64,000 bases of DNA from Caulobacter ginsengisoli (GCF_030814835.1 NZ_JAUSVS010000002.1:496001-560000), one strand, 5' to 3'. Shown: positions 40,599 through 51,041, numbered from the stretch's first letter. A program made the numbers and translations. The notes: a model not told the origin generated them from the letters alone.

Positions 40599-42182
40599 AT
40601 GACTCATGTCCTGACCCGTGTGCTGCTGCTGGGCGCCGCGACGAGCCTGCTGACGGCCTGCGCCTCCACCCCCCGCTATCCCGTCAACGAGGGCGAGACG
40701 GCGGGCAGCGGCCCGCAGATGCCGCAGATGCCGCTGCCAAAGTATCCCACGGGCTCGGCCCCTCAGGCCGCTTACAACCCCGACGCCGTGCGCAACGAAC
40801 GCGCCGCCGGGGCCGGGCTGGCGGGCGGCTATCTGGACCGCACCGTCGACGACTACGCCCCGCCGCGCGCCGCTCCGGTCGGGCGGGTGCAGGTCGCCTA
40901 CCTGACCCAGGACGACACGCCCCAGACCACCGACGCGCCGGGCCAGGTCGACAGCCAGCCGATCCCCGACAATGACGGCGTCGAGGTCAGCGCCCCCATT
41001 TCACGCCCCGGCGCGCCGGTGATCGCCCCGGCCCGTCCCTATTCGCCGCCTCCGCCGCCGCCGGCTTCGCCGCCGCCCTCGTCCTTCGAGCCGGCCTATT
41101 CGCCGCCGCCGCCCCCGACCCGCAGCGCCCCGCCGCCCAAGCCGCAGACCAAGACCGTGGTCAGCGTCGGCGGCGCCGTCGTCACGGTCGAAGGCAAGCC
41201 GGTCATCTACACGGTCAAGGAAGGCCAGGGCCTCGACGCCGTGGCCCGCGCCCTGGACACCACCCGCAAGCAGCTGGCCGACGACAACAAGCTGAAGGAG
41301 CCCTACCGGCTCAAGCCCGGCCAGAAGCTGAAAGGCCCGGTCACCAAGGCCAAGGCCTATGTCGTGCAGTCCGGCGACACCCTCTCGGCGGTGGCCAAGC
41401 GCTTCAGCGTCACGCCCAAGGCCCTGGCCGCCGAGAACGGCCTGTCGGTCAAGGCGGCGATCAAGGGCGGCCAGAAGCTGCGCCTGCCGTCGGGCTACAA
41501 GGATACCGGCCCGGTCAAGAAGACGATCACCATCAACCCGCCGTCGCCCCCGCCGCCGCCGCCGGCCTATTCGCCACCGCCGGTCTATTCGCCCCCGCCG
41601 CCCCCGCCGTCGACGTATCGTCCGCCGTCACCGCCTCCGCCGCCGCCCCTGCCGCTGCGGCCGCCTGTGACGACATCGCCGCCGCCCTACCGGCCGCCTT
41701 CGCCGCCGCCGAGCACGGCCCCGCCGATCCTGACCACCAAGCCGACCGACGTTTCGGACGCCGATATCGCCCGGCTGGGCCGCGGCCTCTTCACCTGGCC
41801 GCTGCAGGGCAATGTCATCCAGGGCTTCGGCCCCGGGCCGGATGGCAAGATCAGCGATGGCCTGAACATCGCCGCGCCGGAAGGCACGATGGTGCGCGCC
41901 GCCGCCGCCGGGACGGTCGTCTACGCCGGCAGCGACTACAAGGTGCTGGGCATCACGGTGCTGATCCACCATGACGACGGCTCCTGGCTGACCAGCTACA
42001 GCTATCTGAGCCGCAAGTCGGTGCAGACCGGCGACCGCGTCGCCCAGGGCCAGCCGATCGGCGTGGTCGGCGCGCCGGCCGGCACGACCCAGACCCAGGT
42101 GCATTTCGTGGTGCTCTACACTCCCGTGTTCGGCCGCGACAAAGCCAAGCCGCGCGATCCGATGCTGGTGATGCCCCGGTAG
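40599..42182 (+). CDS. dipM: DipM-like LysM/LytM-domain lipoprotein with degenerate M23 site
   Basis: The 527-residue protein has a lipoprotein-type signal (LLTAC, Cys about 21), a Pro-rich linker (about 148-182), two LysM domains (about 203-246 and 253-297), a second Pro-rich linker with YSPPP/SPPPPP repeats (about 315-380) and a C-terminal LytM/M23 domain (about 398-527). The usual LytM zinc and catalytic residues are mostly replaced: SDGLN for HxGxD, YSYL for YAHL, and QVH for HLH. That suggests a non-catalytic activator of other cell-wall hydrolases, as for Caulobacter DipM in cell division. CGGAG lies just before the ATG. Synteny (surE-pcm-here) supports the name. Confidence 0.82.
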   Translation: MTHVLTRVLLLGAATSLLTACASTPRYPVNEGETAGSGPQMPQMPLPKYPTGSAPQAAYNPDAVRNERAAGAGLAGGYLDRTVDDYAPPRAAPVGRVQVAYLTQDDTPQTTDAPGQVDSQPIPDNDGVEVSAPISRPGAPVIAPARPYSPPPPPPASPPPSSFEPAYSPPPPPTRSAPPPKPQTKTVVSVGGAVVTVEGKPVIYTVKEGQGLDAVARALDTTRKQLADDNKLKEPYRLKPGQKLKGPVTKAKAYVVQSGDTLSAVAKRFSVTPKALAAENGLSVKAAIKGGQKLRLPSGYKDTGPVKKTITINPPSPPPPPPAYSPPPVYSPPPPPPSTYRPPSPPPPPPLPLRPPVTTSPPPYRPPSPPPSTAPPILTTKPTDVSDADIARLGRGLFTWPLQGNVIQGFGPGPDGKISDGLNIAAPEGTMVRAAAAGTVVYAGSDYKVLGITVLIHHDDGSWLTSYSYLSRKSVQTGDRVAQGQPIGVVGAPAGTTQTQVHFVVLYTPVFGRDKAKPRDPMLVMPR

Positions 42183-42185
42183 GGC

Positions 42186-43022
42186 CTAGGCGGGCAGGGG
42201 AACACCCAGCTCGCCGGCCAGGTCGCGAATGAACTGCCAGGCTACCCGGCCGGAGCGGGCGCCGCGCAGCTGCGCCCATTGCAGGGCGCGGCGATCCAGG
42301 TCCTTGTGCTTCAGGCCGAACCGGGTGGCGTAACTGCGCACCGCCGCCAGATAGGCGGTCTGGTCCATGGGCGGGAAGCCGATCCACAGGCCGAAGCGGT
42401 CCGAGACGCTTACCTCCTCCTCGGCGTCCTCGGCGGCGGCGATCAGGCCCCGGCCCTCGGCATGGTCGCGGGGCATCAGGTGGCGGCGGTTGGAGGTGGC
42501 CACGAACAGCACGTTGGCCGGGGGACCGGCCACGCCGCCCTCCAGGGCCGACTTCAGCGCCTTGGCCGCCGCTGCGCCATCCTCGAAGGACAGATCGTCG
42601 CACAGCACCACGAAATGCTCGGGGCGCTCGCGCAGGGCGTCGAACAGGGCGGGCAGGGCGGTGACCTCGTCGCGGTCGACTTCGACCAGCCGCAGTGAGG
42701 GCTGGCCGGACGCCAGATGCATGAAGGCGGCCTTGGCCAGCGAGCTCTTCCCGGTCCCACGCACGCCCCACAGCAGGGCGTGATTGGCGGGGAGCCCCGA
42801 GGCGAAACGGCTGAGATTCTCCACGAACCGGGCCTTCTGCGCCTCGATCCCGACCAGCAGGTCGAGCGCCAGGCCATAGTCCGGCGCGGCCAGGAAGGCG
42901 CCGTTCGGGTCGTGACGGAACATCCGTGCGCCCTCGAATGCGGCGGCCGGGGCGGGCGGCGGGGCCAGCCGTTCGAGCGCCTCGGCGATGCGGGCGAGCA
43001 ACGTATTCAGGTCAGTGTCCAC
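42186..43022 (-). CDS. DUF815-type AAA ATPase
   Basis: The 278-residue P-loop protein has Walker A WGVRGTGKSSLAKA (about 83-96), Walker B VVLCDDLSFE (about 138-147) and the sensor region VLFVATSNRRHLMP (about 167-180) typical of DUF815 ATPases, whose role is unknown. The start is uncertain: a GTG at 43022 is preceded by GGAAGG 12 bases upstream and fits the first conserved residues; an ATG at 43033 is in another frame. It is transcribed opposite to the block, ending four bases from the dipM-like stop. Confidence 0.8.
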   Translation of the reverse strand: MDTDLNTLLARIAEALERLAPPPAPAAAFEGARMFRHDPNGAFLAAPDYGLALDLLVGIEAQKARFVENLSRFASGLPANHALLWGVRGTGKSSLAKAAFMHLASGQPSLRLVEVDRDEVTALPALFDALRERPEHFVVLCDDLSFEDGAAAAKALKSALEGGVAGPPANVLFVATSNRRHLMPRDHAEGRGLIAAAEDAEEEVSVSDRFGLWIGFPPMDQTAYLAAVRSYATRFGLKHKDLDRRALQWAQLRGARSGRVAWQFIRDLAGELGVPLPA

Positions 43023-43131
43023 CCGCGGCTCATACCTTCCGTGGCGCTCATTGCAAATCGAAGGTCGAACACATAGTTTCCGCCGACCTGAACGCGGCCC
43101 GGTTCCGCGCCGCCGTCCTATCGGAGTCAAA

Positions 43132-43434
43132 ATGCCCAACCTTGGTTCGCTCAGCCAGATGCTCCCCATCCTGCTGATGATCCCGCTGTTCTACTTCCTG
43201 ATCATCCGGCCTCAGCAGAAGCGCGCCAAGGATCACCAGGCGACCATCAACGCCATCAAGCGCGGTGACAACGTGGTGCTGTCCAACGGCATGCTGGGCA
43301 AGGTGGTCCGGGTCGAGGACAAGGAAGTCGGGGTCGAGATCGCCCAGGGCGTCACCGTCAAGGTGATCAAGGCGATGGTGGCCGAAGTGCGCACGCGGGG
43401 CGAACCCGCCGCCGCCAACGACGCCAAGAACTAG
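43132..43434 (+). CDS. yajC: Preprotein translocase accessory subunit YajC
   Basis: The 100-residue protein has one membrane span with the signature LMIPLFYFLIIRPQQKRAKD (about 16-35), followed by INAIKRGDNVVLSNGMLGKV and a short cytoplasmic domain. It associates with SecDF. GGAG at 43123-43126 precedes the ATG. It diverges from the DUF815 gene across 109 bases and begins the yajC-secD-secF operon, 26 bases before secD. Confidence 0.93.
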   Translation: MPNLGSLSQMLPILLMIPLFYFLIIRPQQKRAKDHQATINAIKRGDNVVLSNGMLGKVVRVEDKEVGVEIAQGVTVKVIKAMVAEVRTRGEPAAANDAKN

Positions 43435-43460
43435 CTGACCAGCCGGGAGGGCCTCCGGCC

Positions 43461-45059
43461 ATGATGACGCTATCGCGTTGGAAACTTTGGGCCGTTGGGC
43501 TCGCGCTGGTGTTCGGGATCGTCTTCTCGCTCCCCAACCTGCTGCCGGCCAGCGTCCGCGCCAGCCTGCCGGGCTTCGTGCCCAAGCAGACCCTGAATCT
43601 GGGTCTGGACCTGCAGGGCGGGGTCTACCTGCTCTATGAGGTCGACACGGCCGCCCTGCGCAAGGAAAAGACCACCAACCTGGTCGAGGACGTGCGCTCC
43701 AACCTGTCGGACGCCAGCATCGCCAGCACGGGCCTGGGCGTAACGTCCGACGGCGCGGTGACGGTGCGGATCAGCGACCCGGCCCAGATGGACGAGGCCT
43801 ACAAGGCGCTGCAGAAGCTGGCCCTGCCGGATTCGGCCGGCGTGCAGGAGGTCAGTCTCGACCGAGCCGCCGACCAGAGGCTGAAGCTCTCCTTCTCCGA
43901 CAGCGCCCTGCGCAAGCAGGCCGATGACGCGGTCGGCCAGACCATCAACACCATCCGGCGGCGGATCGACCTGCTCGGCACCAAGGAGCCGGCGATCACC
44001 CAGCAGGGCAGCAGCCGGATCGTCGTGCAGGCGCCCGGCGAAAAGAACCCCGACCAGCTGAAGAAGCTGATCGGCACGACCGCCAAGATGACCTTCCAGC
44101 TGGTCGACGAGAACGCCTCGGTCGAAGAGGCCCTGGCCGGCACCCTGCCGCCGGGGAGCGAGGTGCTGCCCAGCACCGACAAGTCCACCGGTCCCTTCGT
44201 GGTGGTCAAGAAGCGGGCCCTGGTCACCGGGGCGATGCTCAAGAAGGCCACCGGCACCATCGACACCCAGACCGGACAGGCGGTCGTCGCCTTCTCGTTC
44301 AAGGCCGTCGGCGCGCAGAAGTTCGGCCAGGCCACGATCGCCAATGTCGGCAAGCGCTTCGCCATCATCCTGGACGGCAACGTCATCTCGGCGCCCAGCA
44401 TCAACGAGCCCATCCTGGGCGGCAACGGTCAGATCAGCGGCAATTTCACCGTGCAGAGCGCCGATGAACTGGCCACCCTGCTGAACGGCGGCGCCCTGCC
44501 GGCGCCATTGAAGCTGATGTCCGAACAGTCGGTCGGGCCGGAAATGGGCGACGAGGCGATCCGGGCCGGCAAGATCTCGGTGGCCCTGGGGCTGGTGGCC
44601 ATCGTGGCCTTCATCTTCCTGGCCTATGGGGCCCTGTTCGGCGGCGTGGCCATCGCCTCGCTGATCCTGAACCTCCTGATGATGTTCGGCGTGCTGTCGA
44701 TGACCCAGTCGACCCTGACCCTGCCCGGCATCGCCGGTCTGGTGCTGACCCTCGCTGTGGCCGTCGACGCCAGCGTGCTGATCTATGAGCGGATCCGCGA
44801 TGAGGAGCGGGCGGGACGAACGCCGATCGCGGCCATGGACACCGGCTTCAGCCGCGCCCTGGTCTCGATCTTCGACGCCAACATCACCTCGCTGATCGCC
44901 GCCCTGATCCTGTTCTCGGTGGGGGCGGGTCCGGTGCGGGGCTTTGCCGTCACCCTGTCGTTCGGGGTGTTCACCTCGGTGTTCTCGGCCATCCTGGTCA
45001 CCCAGGTCCTGTTGGGCCTGTGGCTGCGCATGACGCGGCCCAAGAAGCTTCCGATCTGA
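43461..45059 (+). CDS. secD: Protein translocase subunit SecD
   Basis: The 532-residue RND-type protein has an N-terminal span (about 8-27), the periplasmic P1 head starting TLNLGLDLQGGVYLLYEVD (about 46-64), and five C-terminal spans with LTLAVAVDASVLIYERIRDE (about 430-449), where the Asp and Arg take part in proton coupling. SecD uses the proton gradient to pull exported chains. GGGAGG lies ten bases upstream. A few Ala/Lys-rich linkers separate the P1 repeats. secF follows 10 bases after. Confidence 0.94.
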   Translation: MMTLSRWKLWAVGLALVFGIVFSLPNLLPASVRASLPGFVPKQTLNLGLDLQGGVYLLYEVDTAALRKEKTTNLVEDVRSNLSDASIASTGLGVTSDGAVTVRISDPAQMDEAYKALQKLALPDSAGVQEVSLDRAADQRLKLSFSDSALRKQADDAVGQTINTIRRRIDLLGTKEPAITQQGSSRIVVQAPGEKNPDQLKKLIGTTAKMTFQLVDENASVEEALAGTLPPGSEVLPSTDKSTGPFVVVKKRALVTGAMLKKATGTIDTQTGQAVVAFSFKAVGAQKFGQATIANVGKRFAIILDGNVISAPSINEPILGGNGQISGNFTVQSADELATLLNGGALPAPLKLMSEQSVGPEMGDEAIRAGKISVALGLVAIVAFIFLAYGALFGGVAIASLILNLLMMFGVLSMTQSTLTLPGIAGLVLTLAVAVDASVLIYERIRDEERAGRTPIAAMDTGFSRALVSIFDANITSLIAALILFSVGAGPVRGFAVTLSFGVFTSVFSAILVTQVLLGLWLRMTRPKKLPI

Positions 45060-45069
45060 GGTCGCCCAG

Positions 45070-46017
45070 ATGCATTGGCCATTGATCAAGAACCTGCCGC
45101 CGGTGACGAACTTCCGGTTCGTCCAGCTGGCGCCGTACCTCGCCGTCGTCTCCATCCTGCTCGTGCTGGGATCGGGGGTGTCCTACTTCACCAAGGGCAT
45201 GAACCTGGGCATCGACTTCGCCGGCGGTGTCGCCATGGAAGTCCACACGCCCACGGCCATTCCCAAGACCCAGCTGCAGGAAGACCTGCTGCGCTTTGGG
45301 GCCCACGATCCGTCGGTGGTGTCCATCGTCGGCGATCCCAACTCGGCGATGCTCCGCTTCCGCGCCGCCGAGGGCCAGGACCTCAACACGGTCGGCCAGC
45401 AGGTCGCCGCCAGGCTGAAGGCCGAGGTCCCGGGCCTGACCATCAAGCGCCAGGACGTCATCGGCTCGCAGGTTTCCAAGGAGCTGTTGTGGTCGGGCCT
45501 GGAGGCTATGGGCCTGGCCCTGGGCCTGATGCTTCTCTACATCTGGTTCCGCTTCCAGCTGCAGTTCGGCTTCGGCGCCGTGCTGGCCGTGCTGCACGAC
45601 ATCGTGCTGACCATCGGCATGCTGTCCTTCCTGCAGATCGAGTTCTCGCTGACCACCGTGGCGGGCCTGTTGACCGTCATCGGCTATTCGATGAACGAGA
45701 AGGTCATCACCTTCGACCGGCTTCGGGAAAACCTGCGGAAATACAAGGTCACGCCCCTGGGCGACCTGATCAACCTGTCGGAAAACGAGCGGTTGTCGCG
45801 GACCATCATCACCGGCTCGACGGCGCTGCTGGCGCTGGGCGGCATGCTGTTCCTGGGCGGTCCGGCCCTGTTCCCGCTGGTCTTCACCATGGTGTTCGGC
45901 ATCTTCATCGGCACCTATTCGTCGGTCTATGTGGCCCTGCCGCTGATCCTGCTGTGGGGCGTCAAGCGCGGCGACGAGGACGCCACCCCGATCAAGCTCG
46001 GCCCGGCCCGCTACTAG
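45070..46017 (+). CDS. secF: Protein translocase subunit SecF
   Basis: The 315-residue protein has six membrane spans, the SecF signature YFTKGMNLGIDFAGGVAMEV (about 39-58) and the coupling segment LTVIGYSMNEKVITFDRLRE (about 199-218). It forms the SecDF complex with the upstream gene product. Its TAG stop shares a base with the GTG start of the Mth938-like gene (TAGTG), so translation is coupled. Confidence 0.94.
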   Translation: MHWPLIKNLPPVTNFRFVQLAPYLAVVSILLVLGSGVSYFTKGMNLGIDFAGGVAMEVHTPTAIPKTQLQEDLLRFGAHDPSVVSIVGDPNSAMLRFRAAEGQDLNTVGQQVAARLKAEVPGLTIKRQDVIGSQVSKELLWSGLEAMGLALGLMLLYIWFRFQLQFGFGAVLAVLHDIVLTIGMLSFLQIEFSLTTVAGLLTVIGYSMNEKVITFDRLRENLRKYKVTPLGDLINLSENERLSRTIITGSTALLALGGMLFLGGPALFPLVFTMVFGIFIGTYSSVYVALPLILLWGVKRGDEDATPIKLGPARY

Positions 46018-46382
46018 TGGCTGACCTGCGACAGCCGCCGTCCATCGACGCCTGGGGCGGCGGCGGATTTCGGGTGTCGGGGCAGTGGCGGCCCGGCTCG
46101 CTGCTCATCCTGAACGACGAGCCGCTGGCCTGGCGTCCGGTGAGCTTCGATCAGGTGGGCGCCGCCGATCTGGCCGAAATCCTCGCGGCCGGCCCCGCCG
46201 CCGTCGAGTTTGTGCTGTTCGGCACGGGCCTCACCCAGATGCTGCCCAGCCGCGACCTGCGCGAGGCGGTGAAGAACGCGGGCCTCGGCCTGGAGTTCAT
46301 GTCCACCCAGGCGGCCGCCCAGCAGTATAACGTCCTGGCCTCCGACGGCCGGCGGCTGGCGGCGGCCCTGATCGCCGTCTGA
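46017..46382 (+). CDS. Mth938/NDUFAF3-like domain protein
   Basis: The 121-residue protein belongs to the DUF498/Mth938 fold: SIDAWGGGGFRVSGQWRPGS (about 9-28), LFGTGLTQMLPSRDLREAV (about 67-85) and a C-terminal TQAAAQQYNVLASDGRRLAAALI. Its human relative NDUFAF3 is an assembly factor of respiratory complex I. The gene is joined to secF by a one-base stop/start overlap, a neighbourhood reported for bacterial NDUFAF3 homologues. The start is GTG. Role in this organism is inferred only. Confidence 0.88.
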   Translation: MADLRQPPSIDAWGGGGFRVSGQWRPGSLLILNDEPLAWRPVSFDQVGAADLAEILAAGPAAVEFVLFGTGLTQMLPSRDLREAVKNAGLGLEFMSTQAAAQQYNVLASDGRRLAAALIAV

Positions 46383-46411
46383 GGCTGCTTGGCAGCCGCC
46401 CGGGAACGGGC
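46383..46411 (+). ncRNA. Tandem-hairpin leader upstream of the urate-oxidase-N-domain gene (candidate)
   Basis: Immediately after the preceding stop, GGCTGC-TTG-GCAGCC (46383-46397) and GCCCG-GGAA-CGGGC (46398-46411, a GNRA tetraloop) form two perfect adjacent hairpins. A third small one, AGGGAATCCCT, follows before the start codon at 46455. They are not followed by T-runs, so a structured 5' leader or a stability element is more likely than a terminator. No known riboswitch class is recognised. Confidence 0.4.
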
Positions 46412-46454
46412 CTATAGCTGGACCTCTGGTAGGGAATCCCTGGGGACGAAAGCT

Positions 46455-47069
46455 ATGGCTGGATTTCTGTCGAACTTCCGCAACACCATGATCGTCAGCG
46501 TCATTTTGGCGCTCATCATGATCGTTGGCTACTATCTGCACGGGCCCGATCACGGCGGCGCCATCTTCTGGCAGGCCGTGTTCCGCTGGCTGCACGTGTT
46601 CTTCGGCATCCTGTGGATCGGGCTGCTCTACTACTTCAACTTCGTGCAGATCCGGGTGATGCCCAACGTGCCGGCCGAGCTGAAGCCGGCGGTGTCGAAA
46701 TACATCGCGCCCGAAGCGCTGTTCTGGTTCCGCTGGGCCGCCCTGGCGACCTGGGTCATGGGCGTGATCCTGGCGATCAGCCGCGGCTATCTGATGGAAG
46801 TCCTGACCCTGGGCTTCGCCGGCGGCTACGACGCCGGCCAGATCAACTACACCTTCCTTGGGGTGGGTGTGTGGCTGGGCACGATCATGTTCATCAACGT
46901 CTGGGGCTTCATCTGGCCGGCGCAGAAGATCGCGCTGGGCATCAAGGAGGCCGACGCCGACGCCAAGGCCGCCGCCGCCAAGAAGGCGATGATGTTCTCG
47001 CGCATCAACGTCCTGCTGTCGCTGCCGATGCTCACCGCGATGGCGATGAACCAGACCGTCTTCGGCTGA
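46455..47069 (+). CDS. Urate oxidase N-terminal domain (PuuD-like) membrane protein
   Basis: The 204-residue protein has about five membrane spans and the segment FRWLHVFFGILWIGLLYYFNF (about 40-60), typical of the DUF989/urate oxidase N-terminal domain. PuuD itself carries a C-terminal cytochrome c domain, absent here, so urate oxidation should not be assumed. His and Trp residues in the spans could bind heme. ATG 46455 begins at the first conserved residues; an upstream extension covers the hairpin leader. A strong terminator follows the stop. Confidence 0.78.
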   Translation: MAGFLSNFRNTMIVSVILALIMIVGYYLHGPDHGGAIFWQAVFRWLHVFFGILWIGLLYYFNFVQIRVMPNVPAELKPAVSKYIAPEALFWFRWAALATWVMGVILAISRGYLMEVLTLGFAGGYDAGQINYTFLGVGVWLGTIMFINVWGFIWPAQKIALGIKEADADAKAAAAKKAMMFSRINVLLSLPMLTAMAMNQTVFG

Positions 47070-47090
47070 TCTGGACACAAGGCAAGGAGG

Positions 47091-47123
47091 GGGCCCGTCA
47101 TCGCGACGGGCCCTTTTCGTTTT
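47091..47123 (+). terminator. Rho-independent terminator
   Basis: GGGCCCGTC (47091-47099) pairs perfectly with GACGGGCCC (47105-47113) around loop ATCGC, followed by TTTTCGTTTT (47114-47123). It ends the secDF-linked block 22 bases after the preceding stop. The next gene starts only four bases later. Confidence 0.88.
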
Positions 47124-47127
47124 GAGC

Positions 47128-47844
47128 ATGGATGACCTCGAAGACATCGACGCCATCGTCAGGCGGGCCGACCCGGACCGCTGGCTGGCCAGCCGTTTCG
47201 TCGCCGATCCGGCGGCGCGGGCCGATGTGCTCGCCCTCTACGCCTTCAACCAGGAACTGGCCCGCATCCCCTTCGCGGTCAGCGATCCGCTGATGGGCGA
47301 GATCCGCCTGACCTGGTGGCGCGAGGCGATGGACGAGATTGCCCTCGGCCGCCCGCCGCGCCGCCATCCGGTGGTGCTGGCCGTCGCCGCCTCCAGCCTC
47401 CCGCCCCAGGCCCTGGCCGACCTGACCGAGGCCCGCGACGCCGACCTGGAAACAGAGCCGTTCGCGGATCGCGAGGCCGTGCTGGCCTATCTGGACGCCA
47501 CGGTCGGGGCGGTGACCGCGCTGGCGGCCAGGCGGCTGGATCCAGCGAGCGATGCCGCCCACGTCGTCTCCGCCGCGCGGGCCTATGGCCTGGCCGCCCT
47601 GTGGCGGCTCAAGCAGACCGGCCATCGCTGCCGCCTGCCACAGGCCTGGAGCGGCCAGGACATCCGCCTGGAGGTCGACGGAGCCCTGGCCGCGGCCCGC
47701 GCGGAAGTCGGCCCTTTGCCAGTCGCGGCTTTCCCCGCGGTGGCCCCCGCCGCCCTCGCCCGGGCGTCCATGGCCGGCGAGCCAGGGGCCCTGGTCAAGC
47801 GGCTGCGCCTGACCCTGGCCGTGGCGACCGGACGGTTGGGGTAG
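47128..47844 (+). CDS. Squalene/phytoene synthase-family protein, NDUFAF6-like
   Basis: The 238-residue protein has the trans-isoprenyl synthase fold: VLALYAFNQELARIPFAV (about 34-51) and GEIRLTWWREAMDEI (about 58-72). The two Asp-rich substrate motifs of true phytoene synthases are missing (FNQEL and LWRLKQTGHR stand in their place), so catalysis is unlikely. This matches NDUFAF6, a complex I assembly factor, and the group next to secDF and trmFO in alphaproteobacteria. ATG 47128 begins four bases after the upstream terminator, so its own promoter or readthrough is needed; a TTG at 47122 is an alternative. Confidence 0.82.
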   Translation: MDDLEDIDAIVRRADPDRWLASRFVADPAARADVLALYAFNQELARIPFAVSDPLMGEIRLTWWREAMDEIALGRPPRRHPVVLAVAASSLPPQALADLTEARDADLETEPFADREAVLAYLDATVGAVTALAARRLDPASDAAHVVSAARAYGLAALWRLKQTGHRCRLPQAWSGQDIRLEVDGALAAARAEVGPLPVAAFPAVAPAALARASMAGEPGALVKRLRLTLAVATGRLG

Positions 47845-47847
47845 CCG

Positions 47848-48234
47848 CTACTTGAAGACCGGATCGGGCGAGACCTTCTCGGCCACCACCGAGCACTTGT
47901 AGGCCGTCGCATTGTGGTTGTAGCAGATGGCGATCGCCTGATAGCGGCCCCGGCCCGACACGATATAGGAGACCTGGGTTTCGGCCTTGGCGGCGGTCGT
48001 GTCCACCACGTCCCGGCCGTTGACGTTCAGCACGATCCGCGTGGTGTTGCCGTTGATGGTGTCGACGGTGAGGTTGCTGGCGGTGATCTTCACCATCACA
48101 TCGCCCTCGATGCTGAATGAAGTCTGGGCCCAGTCCTTGCCCTCCAGGCCAGGCGGCGTGATCTGGGCGAAGGCGGCCGAACCGGCCATGGCCAACGCCA
48201 TGGCGAGCGCCGGCATGCGGAAAAGCGATTTCAT
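47848..48234 (-). CDS. Small exported protein, function unknown
   Basis: The 128-residue product has a Sec signal (about 1-24, ending AFAQ) and a mature domain of about 100 residues that alternates beta strands (FSIEGDVMVKITASNLTVDTI, split by turns) and has two Cys (about 104 and 114) in ICYNHNATAYKC that may pair. No family is recognised. The gene is convergent with the NDUFAF6-like gene and lies 115 bases downstream of the S9 peptidase gene. That gap includes a (GCC)n tract and a small hairpin (48312-48327). Confidence 0.65.
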   Translation of the reverse strand: MKSLFRMPALAMALAMAGSAAFAQITPPGLEGKDWAQTSFSIEGDVMVKITASNLTVDTINGNTTRIVLNVNGRDVVDTTAAKAETQVSYIVSGRGRYQAIAICYNHNATAYKCSVVAEKVSPDPVFK

Positions 48235-48349
48235 CTTGGTGTTCCCCGGACAAGCTTCTCTGTTGAAGCCCGCCGGGAAACTAGGTCGGCCGCCGCCGCC
48301 GCCGCCGCGACCGTGACCGGAGTCACGCCGCGACGGATTTTACGCAAGA

Positions 48350-50437
<2,088 letters not shown>

Positions 50438-50512
50438 TCTGGGCGGTTCCCCGTGAATATCGTGCGGTTTGTGGGGCGCACCCTAATGATCGCTTGCGCC
50501 CGATGCCAGGGC

Positions 50513-51031
50513 TCAGGGTCGGTCTTTGTCGTCGGGAGTCCAGGCCTTGCGGCGCGGCAGCCAGGCGGGCACGGCGGCGGCGTATTTCGGCCAGTCCTCG
50601 GGATAGGCGCCGCGCAGGGTCGGCTCCTCATAGACCTTGACGAAGACCGCGAAGGCCACGGCGATGACGGCGGCGTAGACGAGCAGCCAGAGGTTGGCCA
50701 GAGCCAGGGCCTGGCCCAGCAGGATAGCCAGCACCGCCAGGTACATCGGGTTGCGGACATGGCGGTAGAGGCCTTCGACCACCAGTTTCTGGGTCGGCGC
50801 CATCGGGGCCGGCGTGCCCTCGCCCTGCAGGGCGAAACGGACGAAACAGCCGATCAGGGCCAGCAGGCCCAGGGTGACCAGGGTCAGGCCCAGCGGGATC
50901 ATCAGCGGGTGGTCGTCGGTCAGCGGGCCCGGGCGCCAGCCGCTGATCCAGGCCGGAATGGCGAACCCGACAATCCCCGGGGCCAGCAGGAAGAAGGCGA
51001 TCGAGCCCAGGATGGCGCGGTTTCGGGTCAT
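50513..51031 (-). CDS. Isoprenylcysteine carboxyl methyltransferase-like membrane protein
   Basis: The 172-residue protein has about five hydrophobic spans and the ICMT/PEMT signature VVEGLYRHVRNPMYLAVLAI (about 83-102), followed by VYEEPTLRGAYPEDWPKYAA, which binds SAM and substrate in the family. Bacterial members probably methylate small lipids or thiols; no protein prenylation is expected. The start at 51031 has GAGAG upstream; a 27-residue extension overlaps trmFO and is rejected. It lies 10 bases after trmFO, so it is co-transcribed. Confidence 0.85.
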   Translation of the reverse strand: MTRNRAILGSIAFFLLAPGIVGFAIPAWISGWRPGPLTDDHPLMIPLGLTLVTLGLLALIGCFVRFALQGEGTPAPMAPTQKLVVEGLYRHVRNPMYLAVLAILLGQALALANLWLLVYAAVIAVAFAVFVKVYEEPTLRGAYPEDWPKYAAAVPAWLPRRKAWTPDDKDRP

Positions 51032-51041
51032 GAAGGCTCTC

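Noticed and set aside
41040-41730. Repeat-like CCGCCG-rich tracts
   Set aside because: They encode the Pro-rich linkers of the DipM-like protein; not a CRISPR or independent repeat.
43022-43169. Longer N-terminus for the DUF815 ATPase up to 43169
   Set aside because: It would overlap the yajC start and promoter region; residues are low-complexity and start choice GTG 43022 fits the family better.
48286-48310. (GCC)n tract in the intergenic region
   Set aside because: A short simple-sequence run in a GC-rich genome; no phase-variation context since it is outside coding sequence and not at a promoter spacer.
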